Positions 51,796 to 60,432 of a stretch of DNA of 64,000 bases are shown one piece after another. The position numbers and the translations under genes are program-made. This DNA is from Cronobacter dublinensis subsp. dublinensis LMG 23823 (GTDB lineage Bacteria > Pseudomonadota > Gammaproteobacteria > Enterobacterales > Enterobacteriaceae). Positions within the stretch are counted from its first letter, which is position 1; each line of letters opens with the position of its first letter. The DNA lies in the NCBI RefSeq assembly GCF_001277235.1, contig NZ_CP012266.1:3100001-3164000 (forward strand). The letters run 5' to 3'. Below the pieces are notes generated by a model. It searched no databases. It was not told the DNA's origin and saw nothing but the letters and a program-made list of their open reading frames with translations.

Positions 51796-51879
51796 TGCCG
51801 TACCTCAGACCCTACACTCCGCGCTCCTGTTACGTCACGTAACACTATTTGAATAAAAATAATGGATGAGGTTATGGTC

Positions 51880-53241
51880 ATGAGCCAGAAAACCCTGTTT
51901 ACCAAATCTGCTCTGGCAGTCGCAGTGGCAATCGTCTCTTCTCAGGCCTGGTCTGCAGGTTTCCAGTTAAACGAATTCTCTTCTTCTGGTCTGGGCCGCG
52001 CCTATTCCGGGGAAGGCGCTATTGCAGATGACGCAGGCAACGTCAGCCGTAACCCGGCGCTGATCACCATGTTTGACCGCCCGACCTTCTCCGGCGGGGC
52101 GATTTTCGTCGACCCGGATGTGAATGTCTCTGGTCGCTCCCGCGCGGGCAACAGCTTGAACGCCGATAACATCGCGCCGACCGCGTGGGTGCCGAACCTG
52201 CACTTTGTGGCGCCGATTAACGAGCAGTTTGGCTGGGGCGCTTCCGTCACCTCCAACTATGGTCTCGCCACAGAATATGGCGACTCTTACGCGGCGGGCT
52301 CTGTAGGCGGTAAAACCGACCTTGAAACGCTGAACCTGAACCTCAGCGGTGCGTATCGTCTCGACAGCAACTGGAGCTTCGGCCTGGGCTTCGATGCCGT
52401 CTATGCGCGCGCGAAGATTGAACGTAACGCGGGCGATCTGCCGCAAATCATCGCAGGCGGCCTTCCGGCGCTGGTACAGTCTGGTCAGATTGATCCCCAG
52501 ACCGCAGGGCAGATTGCCGCAGCGGCTGGCGGCATCAACAGGGATACCCAGATTGCACACCTGAAAGGCGACGAGTGGGGCTTTGGCTGGAACGCGGGCA
52601 TCCTGTATGAGCTGGATAAAAACAACCGCTACGCGCTGACCTATCGCTCAGAAGTAAAAATCGACTTCGATGGCGACTATAAGAGCAGCCTTCCTGCCGC
52701 TATTAACCCGATCAACGCCGCCCTCGGCCTGGGCTTGCCTTACGGCACCGGCGGCAGCACCACGGGCGGTTCTCTGACCCTGAACCTGCCTGAAATGTGG
52801 GAAGTCTCCGGTTATAACCGCGTCGCGCCGCAGTGGGCCGTGCACTATAGCCTGACTTATACCAGCTGGAGCCAGTTCCAGGAGCTGAAAGCCACCAACA
52901 GCAACGGCGACACCCTGTTCAAGAAAGAAGAGAAATTTAAAGACGCGTACCGTATCGCGCTCGGCACCACCTATTACATGGACGATAACTGGACCTTCCG
53001 TACCGGTATCGCCTTTGATGACAGCCCGGTTCCCGCGCAGCAGCGCTCCATCTCTATTCCGGACCAGGATCGCCTGTGGCTGAGCGCCGGTACGACCTAC
53101 GCCTTCAATGAAGACGCCTCTGTGGATGCCGGTGTGTCTTACATGCACGGTCAGCACGTGGAGTTCACCGAAGGCCCGTACACCTTTAAATCTGAAGGTA
53201 AAGCCTGGCTCTATGGCGTGAACTTTAACTACCGGTTCTGA
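51880..53241 (+). CDS. fadL: long-chain fatty acid outer-membrane transporter FadL
   Basis: A 14-strand outer-membrane barrel that takes up long-chain fatty acids by lateral diffusion and is also a phage receptor in E. coli. The ATG at 51880 has GAGG eight bases upstream; it gives MSQKTLFTKSALAVAVAIV and a signal peptide cut after AWSA, leaving the N-terminal hatch GFQLNEFSSSGLGRAYSGEGA. NPALITMFDRPTF is a family motif. It has 453 residues against 446 in E. coli; the surplus lies in loops around 205-285. It ends YGVNFNYRF as a barrel should. Confidence 0.97.
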   Translation: MSQKTLFTKSALAVAVAIVSSQAWSAGFQLNEFSSSGLGRAYSGEGAIADDAGNVSRNPALITMFDRPTFSGGAIFVDPDVNVSGRSRAGNSLNADNIAPTAWVPNLHFVAPINEQFGWGASVTSNYGLATEYGDSYAAGSVGGKTDLETLNLNLSGAYRLDSNWSFGLGFDAVYARAKIERNAGDLPQIIAGGLPALVQSGQIDPQTAGQIAAAAGGINRDTQIAHLKGDEWGFGWNAGILYELDKNNRYALTYRSEVKIDFDGDYKSSLPAAINPINAALGLGLPYGTGGSTTGGSLTLNLPEMWEVSGYNRVAPQWAVHYSLTYTSWSQFQELKATNSNGDTLFKKEEKFKDAYRIALGTTYYMDDNWTFRTGIAFDDSPVPAQQRSISIPDQDRLWLSAGTTYAFNEDASVDAGVSYMHGQHVEFTEGPYTFKSEGKAWLYGVNFNYRF

Positions 53242-53258
53242 TAACCGTCTTAATGAAG

Positions 53259-53286
53259 AGGCGGGCTGCGGCTCGCCTTTTTTATT
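53259..53286 (+). terminator. fadL terminator
   Basis: A short GC-rich stem (GAGGCGGGC...GCTCGCCTTTTTT) ends in a T-run about 20 bases after the fadL stop. Confidence 0.65.
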
Positions 53287-53312
53287 GCCGGTGTTAATGG
53301 TGCGACAAATAA

Positions 53313-53346
53313 AGAAGGCGAGCCTGAATGCCCGCCTTCTTTTATT
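53313..53346 (-). terminator. mlaA terminator
   Basis: AAAGAAGGCG pairs with CGCCTTCTTT across an 11-13 base loop in the gap between convergent fadL and mlaA. The A/T flanks allow termination on either strand. Confidence 0.65.
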
Positions 53347-53379
53347 TATTTGCCTTCAGGATGAACGCATCCGGCCATT

Positions 53380-54135
53380 TTATTCCGAATCGATATCTTT
53401 CAGGTCACCCTCAATCGCCTGCGCGTTCGGGTTTTCATTCGGCTTGAGCTTACCGCCGTTAGCGATGAAATCGTGGCGCTGGAAATACGCCTCGCGCACC
53501 ATGATGTAAGGATCGGACGACTGGCGCAGCAGGCCGTCAGAATCCAGCAACTGCGCACGAGTTTCCACGCCTTCCACCGCCCATTTGCCGAGCGACAGCG
53601 GCCAGGTCAGCCAGGAGAGCACCGGATAGGTGGTATCCGCCATATCGCCGACATCCTCACGCAGCGTGAAGCTGCCGTAGAACGGCAGTTGCAGATACGG
53701 ACCATAACCCACGCCGTAGCGGCCAAGCGTACTGCCGAAACGGTGCGGCTCTTCGCGCTGCAGTTTCGGGTTCGCCATACCGGCCACATCGATAAAGCCG
53801 CCCATCCCCAACAGGGTATTCAGGAAGAAACGGGTGAAATGCACCATCCCCTGGTAGGGGTCGCCCTGGATAAATTTATTGAGCATCGAGGCGGGTTCTT
53901 CAAGGTTGCTGGTGAAGTTGCCCAGTCCGTTGCGCGCCGGTTGCGGCACATAGTCGCGCCAGGCGACAGCCACCGGGCGCAGCACATAAGGGTCCACCAC
54001 CTCAAAGTTGAAGGTATACATGGTGCGGTTGAACCCTTCGAAGGGGTCGGAGCGCCCCTGCTGCGGGTCTGACGAGCTGGCGCAGCCCACTAAAAGCGTG
54101 GCCGCCAGCGCAAGCCCGGTAAGGCGAAAGTTCAT
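53380..54135 (-). CDS. mlaA: phospholipid-binding outer-membrane lipoprotein MlaA (VacJ)
   Basis: Removes misplaced phospholipids from the outer leaflet of the outer membrane and passes them to MlaC. It has 251 residues, as in E. coli. The lipoprotein signal is MNFRLTGLALAATLLVGCASS with lipobox LVGC, followed by DPFEGFNRTMYTFNFEVVD and RFFLNTLLGMGGFIDVAGM. It is the conserved right neighbour of fadL. Here the next genes are ccm, not yfdC directly. Confidence 0.96.
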   Translation of the reverse strand: MNFRLTGLALAATLLVGCASSSDPQQGRSDPFEGFNRTMYTFNFEVVDPYVLRPVAVAWRDYVPQPARNGLGNFTSNLEEPASMLNKFIQGDPYQGMVHFTRFFLNTLLGMGGFIDVAGMANPKLQREEPHRFGSTLGRYGVGYGPYLQLPFYGSFTLREDVGDMADTTYPVLSWLTWPLSLGKWAVEGVETRAQLLDSDGLLRQSSDPYIMVREAYFQRHDFIANGGKLKPNENPNAQAIEGDLKDIDSE

Positions 54136-54158
54136 AGCAGTCTCCCTGTAAATGGTAA

Positions 54159-55358
54159 CTAACCCGCTCCTGATGGCGAAGGCGCAACCAGGACGTCCAC
54201 CGGCGAAGCCGGGCTGAGCGTGGTGAAACGCCGCTCTCCTGTCCAGTCTCCGGGCTGCACGGCGGCGTTGCCGTCCCGGGAAAGATGTACCTTCACGATG
54301 CCTTGCGACACCTGCCCCAGCCCCCGTTCGGGGAGCATGGCGTCAGCGTCATCCAGAGTAATTGTCAGCGGAAAATGGCCCAGCGGCAATTTTTTCACCG
54401 CTACCGGCACGTTTGATACGCCATCCGTCACGCTGATAAAGAGTATCCCTTTATTCGGCAAGGCTTTTTTGGTTGCGGGTGAGAGCGTGATTTTAACAGC
54501 CAGTTTCGCGTTGTCCATGCCGCTCTCCACCCTCGCCTGCTGAATGCCGCGCGCGACGGCCGCCCGGCGCGGATCGCCCGCGTGCAGCTGCGAAAGCATC
54601 GTCTGCCAGTACGCGATCGCCTGCGCATAGCGCTGCTGGCGAAACGCGCTCAGGGCCAGCAGCTCAGGCGCGCGCAGATTACCCGGCGCCTGCGCGGCGA
54701 CCTCTTTGAGCATCTGCTCGCCCGCATCGATATCTGTCGGCTGCGCTGAGCGCACCAGCACTTCAGCATAGTCGAGCCGCGCCCCGATGTTTTGCGAATC
54801 GAGTTGCCAGGCGCGTTTAAAGGCCCCGGTTGCGGTATCGGCGTTATCCAGCACCCTGCCGATGCGCCCGAGCATTGCCCAGCCCGCGCGGTTCTGCGGC
54901 TCGTCCTGCAAGCGTGTGCGCAGCCCGAGACCAAGGCGCGTCAGCTCAGCCACGCTCAGCGGCGCGGCGTGCGGATCCATGACGCGCGCCACAAGCCCCG
55001 GCGTCTCGCGCGTGGCCGCCTGCCACTCGCCGACTGCCTTCAGGCTGTTGGTACAAAGAAACAACCCGAGGCTGACCACGGCCACCAGCAGCGCGCCCGC
55101 CAGCAGCATCCCGCGCCCGGCGGTGACAGCGTCTGGCGCGCGGCCTGCCGGGATATCCGCCAGCAGGCTGCGCTGCAGATCCAGCGCCAGCGCGTCGCGG
55201 GCGTCGGGCGGCTCGTCGTCGAGTTCGCGCAGCCGTGAATGGTAGAGCGCCCGGTTGAGCGCGTCGCGATTGGCCGCGCGCCGGTCGCGCCACGGCCAGA
55301 ACACCAGCGCCGCGACGCCTGCCAGCAGGACGACGATAAAAATGATTATCGCGCTCAC
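54159..55358 (-). CDS. ccmI: cytochrome c biogenesis protein CcmI (TPR chaperone)
   Basis: A membrane-anchored TPR protein that presents apocytochrome c to the CcmFH haem ligase. It has 399 residues: two N-terminal membrane segments (IIIFIVVLLAGVAALVFWPW at 3-22; GMLLAGALLVAVVSLGLFLC at about 84-103) and TPR repeats (AGWAMLGRIGRVLDNADTATGAFKRAWQLD split: WAMLGRIGRVLDNADTA). The C-terminal periplasmic domain after 290 is lacking in the short E. coli CcmH fusion. It overlaps ccmH by 4 bases (ATGA). E. coli carries CcmH and CcmI as one fused gene; here they are separate. Confidence 0.93.
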   Translation of the reverse strand: MSAIIIFIVVLLAGVAALVFWPWRDRRAANRDALNRALYHSRLRELDDEPPDARDALALDLQRSLLADIPAGRAPDAVTAGRGMLLAGALLVAVVSLGLFLCTNSLKAVGEWQAATRETPGLVARVMDPHAAPLSVAELTRLGLGLRTRLQDEPQNRAGWAMLGRIGRVLDNADTATGAFKRAWQLDSQNIGARLDYAEVLVRSAQPTDIDAGEQMLKEVAAQAPGNLRAPELLALSAFRQQRYAQAIAYWQTMLSQLHAGDPRRAAVARGIQQARVESGMDNAKLAVKITLSPATKKALPNKGILFISVTDGVSNVPVAVKKLPLGHFPLTITLDDADAMLPERGLGQVSQGIVKVHLSRDGNAAVQPGDWTGERRFTTLSPASPVDVLVAPSPSGAG

Positions 55359-55816
55359 GGGCGTTTTCCTTTTTCATCGAGCAACGCGCGCAGGCGCTGC
55401 TGTTCTTCGTCATCGAGCGGCGCAGGCTCCCGGCGGGCTCCACGCGCGCGGCGAATAATTACGCCCGCGCCGCCTGCGGCAAACAGCGCGGGCAGCAGCC
55501 AGAGCAAGATCGTGCCGGGCGTGACGGGCGGCTCGTAGGTCACGAAGTTGCCGTAGCGCGCCACCATATACGCCACGATCTGCTCGCGGCTCTGCCCCTG
55601 GAGCGTCAGCTCATAGACCTTCTGGCGCATATCGGCGGCAATCATCGAGCCGGAATCGGCGATGCTGTTGTTCTGACACTTCGGGCAGCGCAGCTCGCTT
55701 ATCAGGGTACGGAACTGCTGCTCCTGCGCCGCGTTCTGAAAAGGATACGCGTCGCTCGCCGCCAGCGCCTGACACGCCAGCAGCAGGCCGACCAGCAGGG
55801 TTAACAGGTGTTTCAC
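55355..55816 (-). CDS. ccmH: cytochrome c maturation thiol-oxidoreductase CcmH
   Basis: Reduces apocytochrome CXXCH thiols in the periplasm and works with CcmF and CcmI. The GTG at 55816 has GGGAGG seven bases upstream; it gives 153 residues with signal peptide VKHLLTLLVGLLLACQALA, the redox motif LRCPKC in ISELRCPKCQNNSIADSGS, YGNFVTYEPPVTP, and one membrane helix (TILLWLLPALFAAGGAGVII). It overlaps ccmG by 4 bases and ccmI by 4. Confidence 0.95.
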   Translation of the reverse strand: MKHLLTLLVGLLLACQALAASDAYPFQNAAQEQQFRTLISELRCPKCQNNSIADSGSMIAADMRQKVYELTLQGQSREQIVAYMVARYGNFVTYEPPVTPGTILLWLLPALFAAGGAGVIIRRARGARREPAPLDDEEQQRLRALLDEKGKRP

Positions 55817-56370
55817 GGCGCGCCCTCCCGGTTTAGCGTGTTCCACAGCGGCGCTATCTCTTCGCGCCAGACTTCATCGTTCAGCGCGCCCGCGTGGCGA
55901 TAGCGAATAACCCCGCGCGCGTCGATAACAAACGTCTCCGGCGCGCCATAGACGCCGAGATCCAGCCCCAGCATACCGCTGCCGTCAAACAGGCTCAGCG
56001 CGTACGGGTTGCCGAGATGATTAAGCCACGCCACGGCTTTGGCGCGATCGTCTTTATAATTGAGCCCCGCCACCCGCACGCCACCGGCGGCGAGCCCGTT
56101 GAGAAACTGATGCTCGGCGCGGCACGTCGGGCACCAGGTCGCCCAGACGTTCAGCAGCAGCGGCTTGCCGTTTAAGAGCGCCGCGCGGTCATAGGTGACG
56201 TTCGGATCGTCCAGCGCGGCGAGCCGGAACGCGGGCAGCGGTTTGCCGATGAGCGCCGATTCCAGCTGCGACGGGTCGTCGCCCGTGGCGTTGCGCGTGA
56301 GCTGCCAGAACAGCGCCGCCGCCAGCAGCAGAAACAGCGCCAGCGGGATGAGTAACAGACGGCGTTTCAT
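55813..56370 (-). CDS. ccmG: thiol:disulfide interchange protein CcmG (DsbE)
   Basis: A membrane-tethered periplasmic thioredoxin that keeps the cytochrome c cysteines reduced. The ATG at 56370 gives 185 residues, the E. coli length: anchor RRLLLIPLALFLLLAAALFW, then LLNVWATWCPTCRAEHQFL with WCPTC active site, and GAPETFVIDARGVIRYRHAG with the cis-proline. A longer upstream frame is not supported. Overlaps ccmF by 4 bases. Confidence 0.96.
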   Translation of the reverse strand: MKRRLLLIPLALFLLLAAALFWQLTRNATGDDPSQLESALIGKPLPAFRLAALDDPNVTYDRAALLNGKPLLLNVWATWCPTCRAEHQFLNGLAAGGVRVAGLNYKDDRAKAVAWLNHLGNPYALSLFDGSGMLGLDLGVYGAPETFVIDARGVIRYRHAGALNDEVWREEIAPLWNTLNREGAP

Positions 56371-58316
56371 GCGGCCTCCTGCCATTTTTTCAGCCGGTAG
56401 CGCGGGTCGAGCATACACAGCAGTCCGCCCAACGCCATCAGCAGACCGCCGTACCAGATCCAGCGCACAAACGGTTTGTAATAGAGCCGCACCGCCCAGC
56501 TGCCGTCGTCGAGAGGTTCGCCGAGCGCCGCGTAGAGATCGCGCGTCAGCCCGCCGTCGATGGCGGCTTCGGTCATCACCACGCCGTTGCTATTATAGGC
56601 GCGCTTTTCGGCGCGCAGCGTCGCCTCGGGCCTGCCGTCGCGCAGCACGTCGATAATCCCAACCGCGCCGCGCCAGTTTGGCCCCTGCGCGTCGCGCACC
56701 TCGCGAAAAACAAACCGGTAGTGATGAATTTCAACATGGTCGCCCGCCTTCATGCGCACGTCGCGCTCCACGCTGTAGTTCTGGCTGAACGCGATGCCGA
56801 TAACCGTTACCGCAAGCCCCACGTGGCCGAGCGTCATGCCCCAGTGGCTGCGGCTTAATGACAGCATCCCGCGCCACAGATGATGGCGGTGCGTGGCGCG
56901 CTCGTGCAGCTCCATCAGCGTTAATACCAGCACCCACACCGCCATCATCAGCCCGGCCACCGTCATCCCTTTGACGCTGTCCTGTAATAGCCACGGCAGC
57001 AGCAGCGAGGCCGCAAGCGTCACCGCCAGCGCCGCCAGCAGGCGACGGCGCAGTTTCTGCGGCTCGTCGCGACGCCAGCGCACCAGCGGCCCGACGCCCA
57101 GCAGCAGCGCGAACGGCGCCATCAGCGCGCCAAACAGCAGATTAAAAAATGGCGCGCCGACGGAGATAGATCCCAGTCCGAGCGCTTTATGCACCAGCGG
57201 CAGCAGCGTACCGAGCAGCACCACCAGCATGGCGGTAATAAGGAGAATATTGTTGCCGAGCAGAAAGCTCTCACGCGACCAGAGCGCATTGCCGATCCGT
57301 GCGCGGACGCTGCCGCCTTTGATGGCATAGAGCAGCAGCGAGCCGCCGATGACGATAACCAGCAGCGCCAGAATAAACATGCCGCGCGCCGGGTCGGAGG
57401 CGAACGCGTGTACCGACACCAGCACCCCGGAGCGCACCAGGAACGTGCCGAGCAGGCAGAGCGAAAACGCGGTAATGGCGAGCAGCACGGTCCAGGCGCG
57501 GAAGCTGCCGCGCTTTTCCGTCACCGCCAGCGAATGCATCAGCGCGGTGCCCGCGAGCCACGGCATCAGCGAGGCGTTTTCGACCGGGTCCCAGAACCAC
57601 CAGCCGCCCCAGCCCAGCTCGTAATAAGCCCAGGCCGAGCCGAGCACAATGCCGATGGTCAGAAACACCCACGCCGCCTGCGTCCAGGGCCGCGACCAGC
57701 GCGCCCAGGCGGTGTCGAGCCGCCCGGTTAACAGCGACGCCACGGCAAACGCAAACGCGACCGAAAACCCGACGTACCCCATATACAGCAGCGGCGGATG
57801 GAAAATCAGCCCGATATCCTGGAGCAGCGGATTGAGATCGCGCCCTTCAATCGGATATTCCGGCAGCGTGCGGGCAAACGGATTCGAGGTGAGCAGAATA
57901 AACAGCAGAAAACCGACGTTAATGCCGCCCATCACCGAGAGCACCCGCGCTATCGCCTCCTGCGGCATGTTGCGGCTAAAGAGCGCCACCGCCAGCGTCC
58001 AGCCGCCCATCAGCAGCACCCACAGCAGCAGCGATCCCTCATGCGCGCCCCAGGTCGCGGCCACGCGATACCAGACCGGCAACGCGGTGTTGGAGTTGCT
58101 CGCCACATACAGCACCGTGAAATCATTCACGACAAAGGCGTGCACCAGAATAAGAAACGCGCCGAGCAGGCAGGCGAAAAGCGCGCAGGCGAGCGGTCGC
58201 GCCAGCGCCATCAGCCGGGGAGCCTGACGCATTGCGCCCCACTGCGGCCAGAGCGTAAGCAGCAGCGCCAGCCCGGCGGCGAGGCAGAGCAAAAAGTTAC
58301 CGAGTTCCGGCATCAT
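56367..58316 (-). CDS. ccmF: haem lyase subunit CcmF
   Basis: Core of the haem ligase that attaches haem to apocytochrome c at the periplasmic face. It has 649 residues and about 15 membrane helices. The tryptophan-rich WWD haem-binding motif is GWGGWWFWDPVENASLMPWL near 230; histidines on flanking loops (GAHEGSLLLW) are conserved. It overlaps ccmE by 4 bases and ccmG by 4, so translation is coupled through this part of the operon. Confidence 0.97.
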   Translation of the reverse strand: MMPELGNFLLCLAAGLALLLTLWPQWGAMRQAPRLMALARPLACALFACLLGAFLILVHAFVVNDFTVLYVASNSNTALPVWYRVAATWGAHEGSLLLWVLLMGGWTLAVALFSRNMPQEAIARVLSVMGGINVGFLLFILLTSNPFARTLPEYPIEGRDLNPLLQDIGLIFHPPLLYMGYVGFSVAFAFAVASLLTGRLDTAWARWSRPWTQAAWVFLTIGIVLGSAWAYYELGWGGWWFWDPVENASLMPWLAGTALMHSLAVTEKRGSFRAWTVLLAITAFSLCLLGTFLVRSGVLVSVHAFASDPARGMFILALLVIVIGGSLLLYAIKGGSVRARIGNALWSRESFLLGNNILLITAMLVVLLGTLLPLVHKALGLGSISVGAPFFNLLFGALMAPFALLLGVGPLVRWRRDEPQKLRRRLLAALAVTLAASLLLPWLLQDSVKGMTVAGLMMAVWVLVLTLMELHERATHRHHLWRGMLSLSRSHWGMTLGHVGLAVTVIGIAFSQNYSVERDVRMKAGDHVEIHHYRFVFREVRDAQGPNWRGAVGIIDVLRDGRPEATLRAEKRAYNSNGVVMTEAAIDGGLTRDLYAALGEPLDDGSWAVRLYYKPFVRWIWYGGLLMALGGLLCMLDPRYRLKKWQEAA

Positions 58317-58792
58317 GGGCGGTTATCCTTCCAGGCCTGCGGCGGGCGCGAATGGTTTGCATCCATCGCCGCTTTCACCTCCGGCGGCGTGTAGTTTTCG
58401 TCATGCTTCGCCAGCACTTCACGGGCGTGAATGCGACGATCGTCGCCAAGCGTGCCCTGCGCCACTACGCCCTGCCCTTCACGGAACAGGTCGGGCAGAA
58501 TGCCGTCGTAATCGACATCCACCACGCCGCGCGCGTCATACAGCCGGAAGCTCACCTTCAGGCTCTGGCTGTCGCGCTTCACGCTCCCCGGCATCACCAT
58601 GCCGCCGACGCGCAGCCGCTGCCCAGGCTCGGGCTTCGCCTGCGTGTCCCCTTTGCCGTAGAGGATTTCGCCCGGCGTGTAGAAGAGATCGATGTTGGCG
58701 CGCAGCGCGTAGAGCACAAGCGTAAGCGTCAGCCCGAGCCCCGCCAGCACGGCAAGCGTCAGCCAGAGGCGGGTTTTACGGCGCGGCGTCAT
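58313..58792 (-). CDS. ccmE: haem chaperone CcmE
   Basis: Carries haem from CcmC to CcmF by a covalent link to a histidine. It has 159 residues: one N-terminal membrane anchor (LWLTLAVLAGLGLTLTLVLYAL), an OB-fold domain (RLRVGGMVMPGSVKRD), and the haem-binding His130 in VLAKHDENYTPPEV with Tyr134. It is the usual size. It overlaps ccmD and ccmF by 4 bases each. Confidence 0.97.
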   Translation of the reverse strand: MTPRRKTRLWLTLAVLAGLGLTLTLVLYALRANIDLFYTPGEILYGKGDTQAKPEPGQRLRVGGMVMPGSVKRDSQSLKVSFRLYDARGVVDVDYDGILPDLFREGQGVVAQGTLGDDRRIHAREVLAKHDENYTPPEVKAAMDANHSRPPQAWKDNRP

Positions 58793-58995
58793 AACGGTGT
58801 CTCCGCATCCGCCTGCGCCTGCTGGCGGCGACGCTCGCGCGCTTCGCGCCTGGCGATATCCCGACGCAGCGCACGGCGCGCGTAAAACGTATGCGCCATC
58901 AGCAGCGCCAGCGGCAGGACAGTCATCGCCACCGCCAGCCAGACATAAAAGGCGTAGCCGCCCATCAGGAAAAACGCGGTTAACGCGGCAGGCAT
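58789..58995 (-). CDS. ccmD: haem exporter protein CcmD
   Basis: A small membrane protein needed to release holo-CcmE from the CcmABC complex. The ATG at 58995 gives 68 residues (69 in E. coli): MPAALTAFFLMGGYAFYVWL, one membrane helix, then a strongly basic cytoplasmic tail (ARRALRRDIARREARERRR). The start lies 16 bases inside the ccmC 3' end. A longer upstream frame only reads through ccmC antisense to sense and is not real. Confidence 0.93.
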   Translation of the reverse strand: MPAALTAFFLMGGYAFYVWLAVAMTVLPLALLMAHTFYARRALRRDIARREARERRRQQAQADAETPL

Positions 58996-59732
58996 GGCGT
59001 TCTCCCGGAGCGATTTAACACGGCGGCGACCCACGGGCGGTGACGCTCCTGGAACAGCACCAGGTTGCCAAGACGCATCAGCGTGAGGGTGATAAACAGG
59101 CACGCAAACCCGGCGATATTCCAGCGCAGCGGCGCGCGCATGCTCGGGTCGATGCTCTGCTGCATATTCGTCGAGCCCTGATGCAGCGTGTTCCACCACT
59201 CCACCGAGTAGTGAATGATGGGCAGATTCACCACGCCCACCAGCACCAGCACGCTCGCGGCTCGCCCCGCCAGGCGACGGTCGTCAAAGGCGTGCCACAG
59301 CGCAATCACGCCCGCGTATAAAAACAGCAGCACCAGCTCGGAGGTGAGCCGCGCATCCCAGATCCACCAGGTGCCCCACATCGGTTTGCCCCAGGCCGAG
59401 CCGGTGACCAGCGCGATAAAGGTGTAGACCGCCCCCACCGGCGCCATCGCCATCACGGCCAGATCGGCGGCTTTGTGCTGCCAGACCAGCCCGCCAAATG
59501 CCGCTATCGCCATCGCGGCGTAAATCCCCATCGACCCCATTGCCGCTGGCACGTGCAGATACATGATCCGGTAGCTGTCGCCCTGCTGGTAGTCGGGCGG
59601 CGCGAAGACAAATCCCCAGATGCAGCCGGTGGCAAGCGTCACGGCGCTCAGCCACGCAAACCAGGGCGTCAGCCTTCGGCAGAGCCCGTAAAGCCGCTCA
59701 GGCCGGGCCCACGGGTGTAAGAATTTCCACAT
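58980..59732 (-). CDS. ccmC: haem exporter/transfer protein CcmC
   Basis: Presents haem to CcmE at the outer face of the inner membrane. It has 250 residues and six membrane helices. The WWD motif is WGKPMWGTWWIWDARLTSEL; the haem-ligand histidines are in YLHVPAAMGSMGIYA and NLPIIHYSVEWWNTLHQG. The start at 59732 (MWKFLHPW) aligns with E. coli; an ATG four codons upstream is possible. The gap to ccmB is 40 bases. Confidence 0.96.
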   Translation of the reverse strand: MWKFLHPWARPERLYGLCRRLTPWFAWLSAVTLATGCIWGFVFAPPDYQQGDSYRIMYLHVPAAMGSMGIYAAMAIAAFGGLVWQHKAADLAVMAMAPVGAVYTFIALVTGSAWGKPMWGTWWIWDARLTSELVLLFLYAGVIALWHAFDDRRLAGRAASVLVLVGVVNLPIIHYSVEWWNTLHQGSTNMQQSIDPSMRAPLRWNIAGFACLFITLTLMRLGNLVLFQERHRPWVAAVLNRSGRTPCLPR

Positions 59733-59772
59733 GTTGTTGCTCACATAAACGTTAGCGCCCGCGCAGGCAGGC

Positions 59773-60432
59773 TTACTGCGTCGATATTCGTAGCGCCGCC
59801 GCGGTCGCGAACGGCATCAGCGTGACGCTTCCCGTCAAAAACGCGCCGGACAGCGCGAAAAACCCGCCCACCGGCAGCTGCATCACGGCGGCGTCCACCG
59901 CAGCGGTAGAGAAAATCAGCAGCGGAACCGCCAGCGGCAGAATAATCAGGCTCAGCAGCATGCCGCCGCGGCGCAGCCCGACCGTGAGCGCCGCGCCGAG
60001 CGCGCCGAGCAGGCTCAGCGTCGGCGTGCCGAGCAGCAGCGTCAGCATCAGCGTTAGCGCCGCATGCCCGCTGAGCCCAAGCAACAACGCCGCCAGCGGC
60101 GACAGCGCCACCAGCGGCAGCCCGGTCACCACCCAGTGAGCGGTCACTTTCGCGAGAACCACCAGCGGCAGCGGCGCGGGCAGCAGCATCAGCTGTTCGA
60201 GCGCGCCGTCGCGCCAGTCGTCGTGAAACAGCCGGTCCATCGCCATCAGCGCGGCGAGCAGCGCCGCCACCCACACCACGCCCGGCGCGATGCGCACCAG
60301 CAGCTGCGGCTCAGGGCCGATGCCGAGCGCGAACAGCACAATCACCACCAGAAAGAACCACAGCGGGTTAAGCAGTTCGGCGGCGTGACGCGCGCACAGG
60401 CGCAGCTCGCGGCGGATAATGCGCCTCATCAT
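59773..60432 (-). CDS. ccmB: haem exporter permease CcmB
   Basis: Membrane subunit of the CcmAB ABC complex, which uses ATP to release haem-loaded CcmE from CcmC. It has 219 residues with six hydrophobic segments (LWFFLVVIVLFALGIGPEPQ; VVWVAALLAALMAMDRLF) and the cytoplasmic motif DDWRDGALEQLMLLP. It overlaps ccmA by 4 bases (ATGATGA context). Confidence 0.97.
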   Translation of the reverse strand: MMRRIIRRELRLCARHAAELLNPLWFFLVVIVLFALGIGPEPQLLVRIAPGVVWVAALLAALMAMDRLFHDDWRDGALEQLMLLPAPLPLVVLAKVTAHWVVTGLPLVALSPLAALLLGLSGHAALTLMLTLLLGTPTLSLLGALGAALTVGLRRGGMLLSLIILPLAVPLLIFSTAAVDAAVMQLPVGGFFALSGAFLTGSVTLMPFATAAALRISTQ